A stretch of 64,000 bases of DNA from Phymatolithon calcareum. Taxonomy: Eukaryota; Rhodophyta; Florideophyceae; Hapalidiales. The first letter of the stretch is position 1. The number at the start of each line of letters is the position of its first letter. The position numbers were made by a program, and so were the translations under genes. The notes under the pieces are model-generated. The model was given only the letters and a program-made list of their open reading frames with translations. It was not told where the DNA came from and made no database searches. The stretch covers positions 2,604,001 to 2,668,000 of the forward strand of contig OZ345360.1 in assembly GCA_977006965.1 (NCBI GenBank). Direction: 5' to 3'. Below, in pieces: positions 62,000-64,000 of this stretch.

Positions 62000-64000
62000 A
62001 GAAAGGAATAGTTTTATTTAAAAGTTACCAACCTCCATCGTATGAGCATGAAGTACAAGAGTCACCTTTGCATCGAATGGGCACAACTTACATAATGGGT
62101 CTTACGGAGTTATCTCTGCTCCGTTTTGGAGACTGAGGATTGAGGCAATCAGCGGAGAGCCGTTACCGACGGAGCTTATCTCATTCCTGTAATATCGTCT
62201 GCTCCCATTGAAGCTGTCCGTCTTCATGGATGGATTTTTTGGAAGAACCTCTGAACGCTCTTGATTTCAGTTTCCGCTATCTGGTCGCCGATGTCGGCAA
62301 GGACCAGAGGCAGCAATAGAAAGTATTGAATGGCGACAGAGATCGTATGGTAATCTGCAGTTCCCCAATGTGAGCCTTTTCGATAGCCAAAGTTTTCTCC
62401 GTTCTATCGTATTCATTGTAATATTTTAAACTGCCTGTGCACGTCGATCGATGGCGGGGCTGGGGGTATGTTTATTGTACCGAACGGAGAGTTGAGGAAT
62501 CACGGCAATATGGTGCAGAATCAGACGGCGTAAGACCCACGCAGTAATAATAGATGGATAAAGGTGCCGGTTAGCAGCTACTGTAGTAGGGATGAGCAAC
62601 ACGTCGATTAAAAACTAATTATTTAACGAATGGAGCGCGGTAAAGATAACAATGCTCTACAAACATACATGTAGTCATTATACGTCCTCTACACATGGGC
62701 AAATGGGTCCTTATTTTTATTACTGGAAATGGGTAAACCCTAAGTTAAGGCCGAAAGATGCCTTCGATGCGCTTCTTATTTTCTAGGGTTTTAAGCACAT
62801 TTATGATTTCTCGAGCCACTGATCTTCTTTTGGTTTTACGACAGCAGTGCATGGTTATGGTTTTATGGTACTGTAGTACCTGCCCCCCCCCCTAAGAGCT
62901 TACAGTAGTAGACCGATACCCTGTTGCCGGGATATAGTCTGTCCGGCAATGCGTAAAATCAGACGATCACCAGTCACCCTGGCGCCGTGCGAGCATTCTA
63001 TTTAGATGCAAATAGCATTACGCTTTTCTGCCACCACCTGCCTTCCCCGTTGCAAGCATCAGCATGAAAATCGGTTCGTTGCAATGACTTCCCAGGGTCC
63101 TTCCCCGCGATTTACTGTACTGTAGAATACGAAATACTATATCGTAAGTCTTTGTGGGCACACGCATTTGCTGCCAATTAAGGCGAACAATGTGCATCCG
63201 CAGGCATATCTAAATTATTCGTTCCTTTTTATTCTTGCTGACGGCCATTTTCCGTTGTCCCACCATAATGTTGTACAAAGTAACGGTTAATGCATCGGCT
63301 ATGATAGTGACAATGCCTGCCTTGGATCTTCAGCAGAGTGTAAGAAAAAATGGACGCTTCTTGACAAAACACGTGTCCATGTGGCTCCACGGGGATACTC
63401 CCTTTCCAATGAGGGCAGTTTTTTATAAAACAAAATTTCAAGTTCAAAGACTGCTTTCCAGCCGTGATGACTTCGCTGCCAAACAGTGACACTGATATGA
63501 TACGCTGCTGCACCTTCCCTTGGATGTTGGATTCCCACACATGATATCATATCTTGTGTGACTACGTATTCATTCCCACCGTGTACAGCACGGCGCTTGA
63601 TGAACGGCTACGTAGATCAAAATTCGACATACATTACATATCTAAGTAGTTTTGCACTGTATGTCCAATTTTTGAGATAACTTTACAAGATCATCATGAT
63701 CATCATGATGTCTCCAATCACGGGTACAGTATGATACAGTACAGCAAATATTATCTGTGACCTCAGTCTACAATCCAGGCGACAAGAAGTACAGTAGTAC
63801 CGGAGGTGCACTACACTGCTCAATTACAGTATTGAGCAATAGAAGTACAGTACACTGTACTTCTAGAGACCTCAGATGTTTCTTGAAGTGTGCCGACTAT
63901 GGCTATTGATGTCAGAAACGACAATTTGTCCGTCGAGAACTCACGCGCGTACCACCACATTTCCCGGGCCTACTGTGAACGTCATCTTCGCAATTCTGGA
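62000..64000. other. Intergenic region with short palindromes; one possible minus-strand exon
   Basis: No ORF over 103 codons with recognisable content. On the minus strand 62403-62224 is open for 59 codons and reads protein-like ('GSHWGTADYHTISVAIQYFL', then 'VLADIGDQIAETEIKSVQRF'). It has no Met and is preceded by a TAG, so it could at best be a terminal exon. A run of about 13 C lies near 62882. Confidence 0.25.
63783..63866. repeat. Cluster of TACAGTA palindromes
   Basis: GCTCAATTACAGTATTGAGC (63818-63837) and AGAAGTACAGTACACTGTAC followed by TTCT (63841-63864) are near-perfect palindromes. AGAAGTACAGTAGTAC at 63785 repeats the second arm. Similar TACAGTA strings recur from 62870 onward and in the insertion at 14600-14760, so a small palindromic repeat family is possible. 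Confidence 0.6.

Overview
This window looks like nuclear DNA of an intron-poor eukaryote, most likely a red alga of the Chondrus type. That is an inference. It rests on three long or clear host genes without introns (a plastid-type P1B-ATPase, the NatB subunit NAA25 and a TMEM242-like protein) lying in a sea of decayed, nested transposable elements. There are no bacterial operons, no recognisable tRNA or rRNA genes and no CRISPR array.

Layout. 1-10.2 kb: a LINE fragment, then three copies of one repeat unit. The second and third copies face each other as a ~5 kb fold-back element (5269-10240), and each unit carries a small signal-peptide, cysteine-containing gene. A 621-bp TTAA-flanked MITE-like element and a 5'-truncated LINE tail are inserted in the first copy. 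10.27-19.2 kb: a MULE remnant with ~45-bp terminal inverted repeats. Its transposase 3' end (SWIM box plus zinc knuckle) is followed by a complete but dead Copia-type LTR retrotransposon (11682-19116, TSD ATTTT, minus orientation), which holds an antisense ORF with two amber codons. 19.4-24 kb: a repeat block and a dead LINE of family A. 24.7-30.4 kb: a DIRS-type tyrosine-recombinase retrotransposon (gag, RT/RNase H, YR). 30.4-34.6 kb: LINE fragments of families A and B.

36-46 kb: host genes interspersed with LINE copies. They are a secreted lysine-rich protein (minus strand) and an HMA1-like chloroplast-envelope heavy-metal ATPase (42992-45454), with a 3 x 32-bp tandem repeat upstream of the ATPase.

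49.4-55 kb: the most notable locus, a Fanzor (eukaryotic TnpB-like, RuvC-fold RNA-guided nuclease) gene. It is split by ~3.2 kb of repeat and LINE sequence and also damaged by in-frame stops, a frameshift and palindromic insertions. Its RuvC Asp residues, zinc ribbon and the Fanzor-type alternative glutamate can still be read. 55.7-59.4 kb: NAA25 and, convergent to it, a TMEM242-like membrane protein. 59.4-64 kb: no convincing gene.

A recurring oddity is a set of short, nearly perfect inverted duplications (25-102 bp arms, 5-19 nt spacers) at 41281, 48833, 50024, 53756 and 55173. They suggest a repeated snap-back or template-switch mutational process.
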